Positions 22,514 through 34,550 are shown, counted from the stretch's first letter. The stretch is DNA of 64,000 nucleotides from Metaphire vulgaris (GCA_018105865.1 CM030850.1:14407967-14471966); one strand, 5' to 3'. Made by a program: numbers and translations. Notes: generated by a model from the letters alone, not told the origin.

Positions 22514-23354
22514 CTGGCAGGCACCATGCCGCACCAATTATATAATTATAAAGCGTTCAGAGCTCTGTCGATCCTGTGGTCGCAGTCTCACTTTGACTGC
22601 TCTGAACAACTACTGGACCAGTGACGGGGATAAAGACATCCCACCCTGGGATGACACATTGTAAACCAGTGCCTGGGATATCACAAACCAGTGACGGGGA
22701 TAATCCCTGGCATCCCCCCTACAAATCCCACCCTGCGTATTGGCAACGTAACTCTTAGAGCCAGAGGCGCTGGGTGCAAAGGACCGCACTCCGGCCGGTC
22801 TCAAACTCGGCCAGTCTCAAACGTTTAACTACAAATTTATCTAAGAGTCTGAGAGTTACTGGACAGCTGCTACACTCGTCCACCCCATTCACTTGCACAA
22901 AGGCGCCATATCGAGCATACAGTACGTCGTCTTTACGTGATCCATTTGATCTATGACCAAACCAATCGGAAACGATGCAAGGGCTTGATGGCAACGCTGA
23001 ACGGATCGCTCGCTGAAGCCGGTTCCGGTAGGTGCCGTCCGGCTACCAGCATGTATTTTGCGCGTGCCTCCGATTGTCGCCGTTCTTGGCAATTACCGAC
23101 GTTCTGCGCTTAGTTTTTGTATCAATCGCCAGGACTACTACGTTTTACTTGTCGGCTTTTTACGCCGCACTCTACTTTTTCACTTAGCGCTGGACTATAT
23201 ACACTGTAAGTTGGTCTTCAACGCAGTTTAATGGAAATCCATATTGTCCGCCATTATGGCTGATCACGTGGCTACTCAGCATGACTTTGATCGACTGTAG
23301 CTCCAGTCTTCTCTGTAATTTCCATCTCCGTCGGTTTTGCCAATTTCGGTTACG

Positions 23355-24345
23355 AACTAAGTAAGTAAGTAAGAGAACGTCAAGATTAGAGTGGTGGCTC
23401 GTCAAAAAGCCTGCGCGACCAGTACTTTAAGCAGAATTAAACCAAGTAGCTAGTCTTAAAATGCCAGGACTTCAGTCGATTCCTGAAAATATCCAGCGAC
23501 GGTGACTCCCGTATGTCGGCGGCTAGGAAGCGAGTTCCAAGTACGCGCGGCGGCCACCGGGAAAGCACAATCTCCGACGGCGACGAGACGCGTTCTCTGA
23601 ACGATGAGCAACGATGTCGTTGACGATCTGAGTCGCTTGCGGCCAGCGAGGTCGGAAACGCTGCGAAACTCAGATGCAAGATAGTTCGGACCCAACCCGT
23701 GAAGGCAGCGATATACAAGGGTTGATAGCTTGAACGTGATGCTCTCAGGCACCGACAGCCAATGAAGATCCATGAGAAGCGTGGTGACATGATCATATCG
23801 GGCAGAACGAAAGATGAGACGAGCGGCACCATTCAAAACTGACTGCAGACGATCAAAGGAATGGGCAGGTGACCCTGCAAGAACAGCGTTGCCATAGCCC
23901 ATATAGTCCAACCTAGTCAGTACCAGAGTAACAACCAACGTCTTGAGGACAGCTTGAGGGACAGACCGACGAAGACTCCTAATCAAACGAAGCCAAGAAA
24001 AACAACTGGTGACAGTCTTGGATACATGCATCTTCAGGGTCGCCGCACTATCAAGGTAAATGCCCAAGTTCCGCACTGAGGCAGCCGGGTGGAGCTAGAG
24101 ATCGTGGATCTTGACACAGTCACGCGGTAACAGGTGTTGTTGCCTCTCGGTGGCGAACCAGAGCACCTCAGACTTAGAGACATTAAGCTGAAGCCTATTA
24201 GACTTGAGCCAGACTGACAGCTCATCCAAGCACCGGGTGAGACGCTCGAGAAGCAGATGCGTTTCAGACGGCCAACAGCCACCATAGATCTGAGTGTCGT
24301 CCGCATAAAGATATCCGTAAAGCCCGTGTTTGAGGATGATACGTA
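23355..24345 (-). pseudogene. CR1/Jockey-like LINE reverse transcriptase fragment
   Basis: The minus strand reads GLYGYLYADDTQIYG (the catalytic YADD of RT motif C), then LERLTRCLDELSVWLKSNRL, LNVSKSEVLWF, NLGIYLDSAATLKMHV, TRLDYMGYGNAVLAG, RLQSVLNGAARLIFRS and AARTWNSLPS. A stop breaks it near 24,096 and frames change towards the end. The 5' two thirds of the element are missing. The 3' end is a (CTTA)n tail at about 23,358-23,372, the same tail type as at 16.7 kb. Confidence 0.85.
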
Positions 24346-24604
24346 TGAGATCTATTCTCTCGCCGAAGCAATGGCGGTTTCAGGATTTCGAAAGTGGAGG
24401 GGGTCGTTGGGGTGGCAACTTCTAAGCACGGGACCAACTATTTTTCGTAAATCTAAACACACAAAAAGAATATCACCTTCAACAAAAGTCCAGAGTTATC
24501 ACGGCAGACCGAATTTATACTGTACTATACGCGAGCACGGGACAAGTCTCAAATTATTCAAAGGCCGTTATGCGGAGGGAGATTTATACGGCGCTAACTA
24601 GGCC

Positions 24605-24990
24605 TAGAAACCACAGCAACGCAGGTGTGATTGAGATGTGGAAGACAAAGGGGAGGTGCATACGGCAAGCTGCGTTCCCCATTTTCGGTTTCAATTTAGT
24701 GTCTAGTTGTTCGTCGCCGAGTTAATCGGGCGCCGAGTTGTTCGTCGCCGAGTTGATAGGCAATCAAGAGTGCTGAACTGATTTTCCCATTGTGGAAAAT
24801 TGCGTTTCTCGGTTCAAATTTTTTAAAATGAACAGACCTATCTTGTAAACTGTACGACTGATTCTGTTGAAATTAGACAATTTTTGTAAAATAGATTACC
24901 GGGTATGTCTAATGTGGGTACAATTTTATACATTTTTGATAAAATTTGCTGAAGTTATATTGATTTCTAAAATGGTGCCACTTCAATTGG
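24605..24990. other. Intergenic, no gene
   Basis: Contains two direct copies of GTTGTTCGTCGCCGAGTTG near 24,706-24,760 and AT-rich DNA. No coding feature was seen. Confidence 0.4.
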
Positions 24991-25000
24991 GACACCGTGC

Positions 25001-25155
<155 letters not shown>

Positions 25156-25400
25156 CAGTGGCGTATTTAGGGGGTACGCTCCTGAGCCATAGCGTACCCC
25201 TTTGGTTTTTGGCCTTTGGTCTTTCGTCCTTCCCCTCGGTTGCACTTAAAGACTGTTACGCCGAAGTTAACCTTTTTGCTTGTCACCACGTTTGAGAAGG
25301 GTGATAACATTTTTTTGCTTGCAGTACATAGCATAAAAGTTATTTTTCGAACTTGCTAAATTTCAGCGTACCCCTTTAGACCTATCTAAATACGCCCATG
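25156..25400. mobile_element. hAT-like MITE (CAGTGGCGTATTTAGG) inside the TG repeat
   Basis: Left end CAGTGGCGTATTTAGGGGG and right end CTATCTAAATACGCCCATG. The flanks CGTGTGCG at 25148-25155 and 25401-25408 are identical, though they lie within TG/CG repeat DNA. Two TTTTTGCTTG motifs lie inside. Confidence 0.85.
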
Positions 25401-25459
25401 CGTGTGCGTGCGTGAGTGTGTGTACGTGTGTGTGTGTGCGCGCGTGTGTGTATTATAAA

Positions 25460-25726
25460 AGGTGAAAAGGTAAAGGTTCACGCCATATTCAGAGTTCGAG
25501 CGTTGGGTCCGGCGGTGACCTCCGGTTTCAGGTAAGCAGCGACTCAGGTAGCTTGCCGCAGTTTTCCACTACTTAATCCAGAACCGTATTTTACCTTCGC
25601 AGCCAAAGCTGCTACTCATTTACCAACGCCCTCTAGCGAATGAAGTTGACCTTAGGGGTTCCTGCGGCAGTCGAACCTGTTCCGTCAGCGTTCCGCTCTA
25701 GCGTTTTACCAATCTGCCATCTTCCC
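25460..25726 (-). mobile_element. tRNA-derived SINE
   Basis: On the minus strand it starts GGGAAGATGGCAGATTGG (box-A-like) with GGTTCGACTGCC (box-B-like) about 50 bases on. The body matches 62.43-62.69 kb. A short inverted copy of the head follows at about 25,740-25,775. Confidence 0.7.
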
Positions 25727-26461
25727 GCCCCCAAAATAGGGGAAGATGGCAGATTGGCAAAACGCCAGTTGAATAGCCGATATTTGGTGTAAAACCGAAA
25801 ACCTAAGAGAGCTTTTGGTTCGTTGGTCTTCCCATATCTAGCAAAAGAGGATGCAGTATGGCGTTATATTTTACAGCCCGCCAAATCTTCGAATCAGTGA
25901 TCTGTCTTTTTTGTGGTTGCCACAAATGGATCAGAGAAGCGAGTGGTAGCGTTACATCGGCCGAAAAAGGAACTATTGTCCCTGCTCCATGGACAAACTG
26001 AGTCCGAATTTAAGCCACGCGTGCTTGCCTGAAACGATTTACATTGGTTTCTTACGTTTTCTGCCTTCAAGTTCTTCTTCAAATCGCTAATCGTCGTTGG
26101 AGTTTGATTTGACTTTGACTAATCGGTCGTTCATACACTGCTCTGTTATCATTAGATCGATAGGATGCAATTGTTATTGTCTTTTTAATGCCAGAGTTAA
26201 CAAACACAATTTATGCAAATGAATGTGGAAAGCAAACTTCTTTTATGGTTTAGTGATCATCTTAAATTCTGACTATCTGAATTGGTCATAGATTTGTCTA
26301 AAAACAACGACACAAAATTCCATTGTAGGCCTATACAAGTATTTATATTAAATTATTGCTTTCATTTTCTTATTTCTTTATTTATTAACGTTCCGATAGG
26401 CCTATAAGTCATATGGCATTTCTGTTAATTTACGTGAGCGACGTCAACGTTGCTTAAAACC

Positions 26462-27357
26462 ATGGGCGTCTGGAGGGGGTTCAAGGAAGCGCAATTGCAC
26501 CCTCCTGGAAAATTTGTGAAACTATGAAAAAAGTGAAATTATTAGAAAGTAACAATTACAGTAGTCGTAATAACAATACACTATAGTACTAAGTTAAAAT
26601 ATAGATTTATCTAAGAATTCGACGAACTTACCTTGTAGCGCTAATTTATTTATAATTAGTCCAAAGGATTTTGACCTATCTTGGAAGCAACATGACGCAT
26701 GACTTAGACTGCAGGCAAGAGGTCACAAGAAAAGCAGCAAGCAACTGACGGCAATGGACAAGATCTGGAAAAGCAAAGCAATAAGCACTGAAACAAAAAA
26801 TATACTTGAAACCTGTATCTTCAGGAGCTTTTATATGGATGCGAAACATGGATCATCACCAAAGACTTGGAAAGAAAAATACTAGCCTTTGAAAGAAAAT
26901 GTTATAGAAAAATACTAAGAATCGAATGGGTCGAAAAATCACAAATGAAGGACTATACAGGAGAATTCAGCCCAAACAAACCATGCTGGAAAGAGTAAAA
27001 CAAAGGAAATTCCATCTTTTTGGACACATAGGCCTATGCAGAATGAAAGAGGACAGAAAGATCAAAGCTTTAATGTTTGGAATAATGGAGGGTACCAAAT
27101 AAGAGAGGAAGACCACACAAGAATGGTGTGATGATATTGAGGAATGGTGTGGAAGCAGTTTGCAGGATCTTTGCCACAGAGCAACGGACAGGAAAGAATG
27201 GCAGAAAACTGTGGAGATGGCATTATACACCAACGGACGATGAGCCCACGGTTAATGATGACGATGATGATCTTGACAATCTTGTACAGTACTTATAATT
27301 TTTCATCACGTGACCCTGTTTTGCATCCCCTGAAAAATTTCTGTAGACGCCCATGGA
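26462..27357. mobile_element. DNA element (CATGGGCGTCTGGAGG) interrupted by a LINE fragment
   Basis: Left end CCATGGGCGTCTGGAGGGGG and right end TGTAGACGCCCATGG are inverted repeats. The flanks share TTAAAA with an offset. The middle is occupied by a plus-strand LINE fragment (26,690-27,290), so this is a nested pair. Confidence 0.6.
26660..27290 (+). pseudogene. RTE-like LINE RT C-terminal remnant
   Basis: Reading across frames gives KSKAISTETKNILETCIF, a 'RKILRIEWVEK'-like segment and a terminal 'CHRATDRKEWQKTV', the end typical of RTE-like ORF2 proteins. It finishes in a GATGATGAT-type short repeat at about 27,257. It is heavily frameshifted. Confidence 0.6.
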
Positions 27358-27359
27358 TT

Positions 27360-28180
27360 AAAATGCCATAATTATCAAATCATGATGACAAAGAGTTTGA
27401 CAATATAGGCAGAGTACCGAAACAGAAAAGGCAAATGAACTAGCATGAGAATATCTGGACTTTAGACACGGTCGGACAGATTTAAAACTTCGAAGTACAG
27501 AGAAAAGTCAACTGTACGTTTTCAAGCAACAACTAATTAAAGGCAGTTAAACTGCTCGATTCAGGCACAGATCGGAGGGGATGGGTCCACCTCTGCTATA
27601 GCGCGCGAATGGAACATTGCACTAGGACGTAGTCACTCCACTCGTGGAAGATAGGCGCAACGAACCTCCGCTGTCCAAGTGCAAAGGCTTCCTGCCCGTC
27701 ACCTGAATCTGAAATTCTTCTGCTCTGATAGATTTAGGGCTGAGCAGGGTGTCTATTTTCTCTCACTCGTGTAGGCTTCTGTTGCTAGTCCTACCTGCTG
27801 TATCGTCTTGGGCCCTTGGTGATGACTAGATCAACGTCATTTTTTCAGATATCATAACTTTTCTGTGAAATGATTCTGCGGAACTGCATTTTCTGCACCT
27901 GATCTGCTTCCATATTTCTTGTTCTTCCTGGACTTTAAAAAAATTCTTTACGCCTTGCCCTTGCTTCAGGTCCATAAGTTATATTCTTAATCGTCTGTTC
28001 TACCTCGCATGCTAGTATGCTTTATCAGAATGTGACACTAATTGGTTTTTAAATGGTTCAGAACTCAAACGATTTCGATGCATTCAAATCGCTGTTGATC
28101 CGAAGTAACCGAGTTGTAGAAAAATTGTTAAGCGCTCTTAAACTTTAGTCTTCGCTATGCTTACTGTGCTCTACAAATAG
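27360..28180. other. No gene recognised
   Basis: Unremarkable DNA whose last 100 bases resemble a LINE 3' end running into (TAA)n at 28,188. No open frame has recognisable motifs. Confidence 0.35.
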
Positions 28181-28185
28181 TCTTA

Positions 28186-28187
<2 letters not shown>

Positions 28188-28236
<49 letters not shown>

Positions 28237-28250
28237 TATTATTATTATTA
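28188..28250. repeat. (TAA)n/(TTA)n array
   Basis: A TAA tract turning into a TTA tract at about 28,233. This fits two LINE tails meeting head to head: one from the left (plus) and one from the minus-strand LINE on the right. Confidence 0.85.
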
Positions 28251-28810
28251 ATCTTGACAATTTCTTAAGCGCAGTAACATAGCTAGGTGACTAAAGTCAA
28301 AGGCGCTGTACAGGGAACGAAACATTAAACAAATGCGTCTTGAGATGTTGTAGGAACCGATCAGGAGAGGTCTCGGTTGTCACAGCCATCGGGAGCAGGT
28401 TCCACGACGCCGGGTTTCCATGACGAAAGGACCGGTCCTCCAGTCCCGCTGTCTTGAGCGGAGGGGGGACGACGAGATGATTGCTGGCGCCGGAACGGAG
28501 AAGGGAGCGACGTGGTACTGTCGTCGATCGGCTGATTAATTTCGACAGATACGCAGGACAGTGGGGGTCATTCAGCGCACGGAACGTGAGCCAGTGGCGC
28601 TTGAACTCCACACGCTCAGGGACCCGCAACCATGCAGTGCAAACGATCTCTAAGGAATGGCGTTACATGGCCGCTCCATCTAGCACCGAACACCAGGCGG
28701 GCCGAGACATTCAGGACCGACTGCAATCGATTAAGTTGACCGACCGGTAGTCCAAACAGCACACTGTTACAATAATCCACCCGAGAGACGACTAGTGCGC
28801 GAACCAAGTC
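28251..28810 (-). pseudogene. CR1-like LINE RT fragment
   Basis: The minus strand reads ALVVSRVDYCNSVLFGLPV, RLQSVLNVSARLVFGAR, then ALNDPHCPAYLSKLISR and HGNPASWNLLPMAV, in order but in two frames. This is the RT thumb and C-terminus, 5' truncated. The tail is the TTA array. Confidence 0.8.
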
Positions 28811-28814
28811 TATC

Positions 28815-29110
28815 GCTGCCGAAGTGGAAGCGACATTGTCGAAGATATGGTTGAGATGGACTGGACACGTTTCTCAAATGGAGGATGGTCGTTTGCCAAA
28901 AATTATTATGTATGGTGAGCTTGTTCATGGACAAAGGACACAAGGTGGTCAGTATAAGCGATACAAGGACCAGGTAAAGGCAACCATGCAGAAATGCAAA
29001 ATCAACATTAATTAACAAGTGGGAAGAAGAGGCCTCCAATCGCACTCTTTGGCGCAACGTCATCAACGATGGTGCGATGATTTTGGAAGCTAATCGGATA
29101 GCCTGTTACA
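28815..29110 (+). pseudogene. LINE RT C-terminal fragment (LRWTGHVSQMED type)
   Basis: Reads IWLRWTGHVSQMEDGRLPKI, YGELVHGQRTQGGQYKRYKD and, after a frame change, 'WEEEASNRTLWR'. These are the closing motifs of an RTE- or R2-like ORF2. It has no tail repeat and directly abuts the minus-strand LINE at 28.8 kb. Confidence 0.75.
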
Positions 29111-30020
29111 GACAATTATTTCAACCTTACGACATCTTTACTTCACTACGGCAATAATAAACAGGAAGCTAAAAACAGGAAGTCCCAGCTTATATACATG
29201 CATTGACATAAACATCTGTTAGGCGGCTTAGGCCTCTATGCTAGAAACTCCCCATGTGTCGAGAGATGCCACAGGAAAAGGACGGTACAGCGTTTGGGCC
29301 CCCACATTTTCATACAAGTTTACGCCAGTGATAGCATGCGCGTGAAGTCGCGAGAACCTTTTGTTTTTGTAGTCCAGCCTTCTCTAAATGCAGACAGCGT
29401 CTAAAAGAATTAATTGAATTTTTTTAAAGTTGTGCGGCGGCAAAATTCTTTTGCGCTGCAGGACTTTTTCCTCCGCGCGGCCAAGCAATTGCGCAGCCTA
29501 GAGTGAACACTGAAATTCGGCAATAGTTGTTTCTCTAAGCAGGAAATGTTTAGACTTCGACGAGCTCCTAGTCAACAGCAGAGATTTAGTTATGAGTTTA
29601 AGATGTAAAGTCTTTTATGACCGAACTTAATGACGATTATTGAGATGTGAAGTCATTAATTAGGTCTATCAAAAATTGCCGCGTCAGCTGTTTATGTGAC
29701 GTCTTCAAGCGCTTAGTCTAATTTCACCATAGACTTTAATATCACAAGACAGAGTCTATGGTATCAGAAAGTGAGGCCAGTTTGCATGGATGGTGTGTCA
29801 AGAAATGTTTACCCCGCTGAAATCTTGAAAATTTTGGTACACTGTTGGAACGGATATCGTTTAGCCGTTTAACTTATTTAATGTGGACTAGTTGTTTACA
29901 CTAGTTGTGTAATTGATCGTCTGATTTGTGCGAATAGCCGCGACGTTGCGCAGTCGCTGCCGCAAATAAGCCTTCGAAAATTACATAGACATAGGTCACA
30001 TAGTAACATAGGCTTCATCA

Positions 30021-30890
30021 TCAGTGTTTCTGTCTCTCGACAGGTCCAGGTATCCAGTTTCTCCACTCCGATCGATTGCTTGCTTCTTCTTTGAGTTCCT
30101 GATATCCTTTATTCATCATCCACTCCAACATCATCTTTCTCGGTCTACCTCTCACTCTCTTTCCCTCCATTTTTCCTTCGATTATTGTTCTTAGTAGAGA
30201 GTCATGCCGGAGGACATGTCCCATCCAATTTCTCTGCCTTTTCCGGATTGTATCTATCAGGCTTCTTTCTTCCTCTATCTCCTTCATGACTTCCTCGTTT
30301 GTTTTATGCTCTGTGTATTTTACTTTTAGCATTTTCCTCCAAATCCACATTTCAAAAGCCTCTAATCGTTTTATATCTTCCTTTCTCATTGTCCACGTCT
30401 CCGCCCCATACAACGCCACACTCCATATCAATGTTTTTACCAATCTCTTTTTTAGGTTTAGTTTTAGTTTACTTTGCATCAGCTCCTTTCTCTTGTAAAA
30501 AGCTTCCTTTGCTATTGCTATACGTCTTCTTATCTCTTTATTGCATCTAGCATCAGTTGTTATCAGACTTCCTAGATAGCTAAATTCCTTCACTTGCTCT
30601 ATGATCTGTCCGTAAACCTTTATGTCTACTCTCATTCCTTCTTTTTTACTTATTACCATAACTTTAGTCTTTTTTGTATTGATTCTCATTCCATACTTTT
30701 CTGACACTTTTATCAGTTTATCCATTACTTCCTGAAGCCCTTTTTGATTGCTTGCTAGCATGGCTTGATCGTCTGCGAAGCGCAGCGCCTTTAGTAGTAC
30801 TCCTCCAACTTTTACTCCTTTATCTGTATTCTCCATCGCCTCTTGTATTAATTCTTCGATGTATATGTTGAACAACAGCGGTGACAGAGG
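30021..30890 (-). pseudogene. RTE-like reverse transcriptase, C-terminal part
   Basis: An open frame of about 290 codons starting inside the RT domain: FNIYIEELIQEAM, then LRFADDQAMLAS (catalytic FADD at 30768-30779), INTKKTKVMVIS, FSYLGSLIT, LYGAETWTM, WMGHVLRHDSLL and GRPRKMMLEWM. The N-terminal RT motifs are missing. The open state over about 290 codons suggests recent insertion. Residues from about 30,890 to 30,959 belong to the opposite-strand 5' segment. Confidence 0.88.
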
Positions 30891-31189
30891 GGGGGTTAAT
30901 CGTGCGAAGCGTCCAAGTATCGATGAAGAGGTCCTAGAGACCGAGGACAAATCGATCACCAGCTAGCCCTTACGGGGGCGAAAGGAGAGGCAGCTCTGAT
31001 GAGTAGAAGACCTCTCGGTTGGTATAGCCTCTCGTACGAAAGCTCGCCGCAGTACCTCCTCGTGGTACCCCCCGGAAAACTGCCCAAGAGCAGGCTAAAC
31101 TCTGCGGTGAGCGCTTAGACAGAGAGATGGTGTCTCCAGAAAAACACCGCAGGGAAGGAACTGGGAACCCACCCTGACTAACATCCCTA
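30890..31189 (+). mobile_element. Probable 5' UTR of the RTE-like LINE
   Basis: GC-richer sequence preceding the endonuclease frame, beginning at the inversion junction after a G run at about 30,888. It has no long frame of its own. It is assigned as 5' leader from position only. Confidence 0.5.
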
Positions 31190-32081
31190 GTGCAAATGTA
31201 TCCAGTAAAAGAGAACTCAGCGAACGACGTTAACGGAGCCACTGACTTAGTTGGTGGAGACGCGTCCGGCAGTGGGAGTAACAGGGCTTCCAAGGTCGTC
31301 AACAAGCGAAACCCCTGCGGAAAACAGAAAAAGCTAAAAATTGGAACGTGGAATATTAGAAGTATGTTACGACCTGGGAAGCTAGCAAATATCATACAGG
31401 AAATGAGAAAGGCGCGATTGGACATATTGGGCTTGGCAGAGGTGAGATGGAAAGAAGGAGGCGAGTTCACCAGTAATATAACAGATGAGGAGACGGAGGA
31501 GATCAGGGTTATTTATGCGGGAGGAAAAGAGAGGCAGAGGGGGGTGGCATTACTCCTAAAGAAGGAATTGAGCAGAAACATAACAAACATAGAGAGATAT
31601 GAAGACAGAGTGATAATGGTGACAATAGAAGCGGAGCCGGTAAATCTGACAATTATACAGGTATATATGCCAACAACAACACATACTGAAGAAGAAGTGG
31701 ATGAAATTTATGAATATCTTGAGGAGAAAATCGAGAGGATAAGAGCTACAAATTTTTGTGTTTTGATGGGGGATTGGAATGCAGTAGTGGGAAAAGGAAG
31801 AGAAGGAAGTGTGGTGGGAGAGTATGGGATGGGGGTTCGAAATGAAAGAGGAGAAAAACTAATTGAATTCTGCAAGTTAAGAAACATGATGATAGCAAAC
31901 ACTTGGTTTAAAAACGAAAAGAGAAGAATATATACATGGAAGATGCCGGGAGACATAGCAAGATACCAAATAGACTACATTATGGTAAATGGAAGATATA
32001 GAAACTGTGTAAAAAAAATGCGAGAGCTTACCCGGGAGCAGATGCAGACACAGATCACAACTTGGTAGTAATGAAGGTGAG
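31190..32081 (+). pseudogene. RTE-like apurinic-type endonuclease domain
   Basis: Reads KIGTWNIRSMLRPGKL, LGLAEVRWK, GVALLLKK, IQVYMPTT, VLMGDWNAVVG, MMIANTWF and IDYIMVNG, the ordered motifs of an APE-like LINE endonuclease (often annotated as craniofacial development protein 2-like). A one-base shift in an A run near 32,012 moves the last motif, DADTDHNLVVMKV, to another frame. The catalytic GDWN and the DHN histidine are present. It is truncated before the RT. Confidence 0.88.
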
Positions 32082-32677
32082 AACATAGGCTTATAGTCGT
32101 ATAAATCAGCACTGCACAAAACGGCTTCAAACTCAACTAATAATCGACCTAAAAATCTACTTTTACGATACGATTATAGTATTTATATTCGGAAATCAAT
32201 TGGCACGAATAAGAATTGTGGAAAAGATGAGTAAAAGATCAAACGGGACACATTTAAAGCAACTATGATACACCATATTAAAGTGGTGACGTCGTCCATA
32301 TCTAAGTAGGCGCTGCACTCAAAATAAACAACTCCGCCATAGCCGGTGGCAAGCCCTGGTTGAGAAAGGAGGAGCCAAACATACATACAAACACACATAG
32401 ACGCCCATCGTCTTTTAGACGGACGCGTCTATAAACAAACGCAACACACACACTCAAATAAACATGATAGCGCTAAAGAATTATGAGGTCTTCAAGATAT
32501 CTGCGGGGTAAACATTTCTTGACACACCATCCATGCAAACTGGCTTCAACTTTGGCCTGACTTTGCCATAGATAGACGGCATCCAGTGTATTATAATAAG
32601 TCTATGAATTTCACGATTTAATTAGTTTAATAGGTATATATATTTTTATAGTATTGTAGTACGCTGTTAACGGATAT

Positions 32678-33335
32678 ATGATGGAGGCAGCTCAGTTCAT
32701 TATGATCAAAGATGTTGCAGATCGCTGGCTACAAGAATTTTTATCGCGCGAGTCGACCATCCGAAGCGAACGCGATGCATTGGTCTGCTTGATCAACTTC
32801 TATGTATCATCTAAAGGGTACAACTGCATCAGCTCGGGAGTAAGGGTAAATGCCATTTCGAAATTACGATGTCTAAGATTAGGCATACATAGCGAAATTT
32901 GCGCATGAAACTCACATATTCTATAAATTTGACCACCTTTTTTAGATGCCAGGAAGCGGTCCTGCTAGTCCAGAAGAGATGCCAGCCGAGTGGTTAGAGG
33001 GCGACCGTGTTTCTCTTTTATACCAGCATCCAAACCTAGGTCATCTTCTCCTGATCGACTCTGTCGGCCGCACCTGCGCAATTATCGCGCGCTTTGTGGT
33101 TGGTATAGCCTACACTTCCTTGATTAAAGGACTTGTCGAGAACGGTCTCATTCTGTTGAGTTCTAGCAATAACTAAGAGATGTATTTCGCATTTATTGAT
33201 AGTTTATTTTGCGTTCGTTACTGTCTTGTAATTCTTTCTTTTTGTGTTTCGTTTTCGAATACGTAAGGATGGAAAAATTTATGCTGTGAAGGTGAATCCG
33301 TCGAAAGTCATCTCATGTTTCACGTCATTCACAAA
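32678..33335 (+). CDS. FP-domain-like exons (PI31/FBXO7 type), unit A
   Basis: Exon 32678-32845 starts MMEAAQF and contains RDALVCLINFYVSSKGYNCI, close to the start of the FP domain of PSMF1 (PI31). Exon 32946-33095 (PAEWLEGDRVSLLYQHPNLG, LLLIDS) continues the fold with the 'GW...LRY.HP' pattern. Exon 33268-33335 (DGKIYAVKVNPSKVISCF) follows in phase, with donor GTAAGT. The FP domain mediates binding among proteasome regulators PI31, FBXO7 and partners. All three exons are open here. Similarity is by eye and the family call is tentative. Confidence 0.55.
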
Positions 33336-33685
33336 GTAAGTGGTTTAGTCATTCATCACTCATCTCTTGCCAGAAGTTATGTGGAGCTATTGCTCTCGGT
33401 CAAAAATAGTATCGTTAAAGAAAATTTTAATCTGTAGACAACATTTCATATGAGTCAATCAATAAATGAATCAATTAGCGGCCTCTGATATCGCCACATT
33501 GAAAATTTCATAGTACACCAGCAGGCCTATGAGTGAGTTTGTCCTACGCTTCCCAATGTAATGGCACTTAGGTCTATCTATTTATCATCGATTAATCTAT
33601 TTAGCTCTTACGGGGTCAGTCGAAAAAGGAACGACGCTGTATCGATGTTTGTATGTTTCGCTGTTTATATGTTTGATTTTTGAAG

Positions 33686-34253
33686 CCAGACGCAGCGTCG
33701 TTGACTATTCGGGAAATGTCATTCTCGACATTCTATCAAAGCCGGATGCACCAGTAGGCTAACTTTCTACCGGACCAAGTGGAGTGGCATCCGTAAAGGC
33801 GACTTGGACGACGCGTTGCCCTTTGATGCTGCTCGAAGCTTGGCGCTATCGTCGATTGAGGTAAGCTCATTTGGAATTACGTGAGTTTTGCTATCACTTT
33901 TCCGCATATATTTACAGGGTAGGAGGTGCGTCTCATTATCATAATTTGATGGTAAATTTTGTTTATACGTTGAAAATGTTAGCAGATTTAGGTAAGTAAA
34001 GGATACATCTTGTAGATTATAGAACATAATAGTAATAAATTGATAGCGAATTTTTGCAACCGCGGAAACTGTTGTGCCTCTCAGGGACATATCGTGGTGG
34101 GCCACGCCGTTCAAAATGACTTCAAAGCTTTGAATATAAAGGTCTCACCCGACCGAGTCAGAAACACGAGCGAATACAAACCGATCAGAAGGACAGCTGG
34201 ACTCTCAATGGAGACAGAACCTTCATTGAGAAAATTAGCCAGAGTAATATTAG
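33686..34253 (+). pseudogene. ISG20L2/REXO4-like exonuclease, copy A (damaged)
   Basis: Exon 33686-33860 reads RRSVVDYSGNVILDILSKPDAPV, then after an insertion of about 5 bases with a stop continues YRTKWSGIRKGDLDDALPF, the signature of DEDDh 3'-5' exonucleases of the ISG20 group. Exon 34085-34253 (GHIVVGHAVQNDFKALNIK, PSLRKLARVIL) carries the second acidic motif (HAVQND). The first motif (DCEMVG) and the last (HSSVEDA) were not found. The missing catalytic parts and frameshift argue for a pseudogene or badly assembled sequence. Confidence 0.7.
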
Positions 34254-34550
34254 GTAAGCTGAAAAGCGTGCTATAAGTTCTTCTTGCTGTGATGTTTTAA
34301 AGAGCTGATAATGGTTGGTGCTGCTTTGATCATTCGAGAAGTTGAGAAAAATTCAAAGAAAATTTGACTAGATCTTTCCCAATTCTAAAGACGCATCTGT
34401 TTAGGTTGGAAACTTGGAATATAGTTGTTGAGATGTAAAAGCGCTTTTGTTGTAGGCGTCAGCCTTGTTACAGCGCTATGGAAATTGTCCATGAACGAAT
34501 GAATGAAATATATATGTATGTTTTCTGTAAATTCAACATCTCGTTTTCAG

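Larger units (their letters stand above)
30005..32092 (-). mobile_element. RTE-like LINE with inverted 5' part and 11-bp TSD
   Basis: The 3' half (RT) is on the minus strand (about 30,016-30,890) and the 5' half (endonuclease) on the plus strand (about 30,890-32,081). They are joined head to head. The 11-mer AACATAGGCTT flanks the whole at 30005-30015 and 32082-32092. The RT end is followed by TGATGATG, a tail type common in RTE elements. This is the arrangement made by twin priming. Confidence 0.85.
29734..32606. mobile_element. Outer element with long inverted termini, hosting a LINE
   Basis: A segment near 29,785-29,840 and the reverse complement of about 32,498-32,552 share about 41 identical bases (including TTTGCATGGATGGTGTGTCA and AGAAATGTTTACCCCGC), within roughly 130 bp of longer inverted similarity. 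'CATAGACTT' lies near both outer edges. The RTE-like LINE at 30,005-32,092 sits between them. The family is unknown to me. Confidence 0.6.

Noticed and set aside
24257..24601. 114-codon plus-strand frame
   Set aside because: Its first part is antisense to the LINE YADD region at 24.3 kb; the rest is repeat-like.
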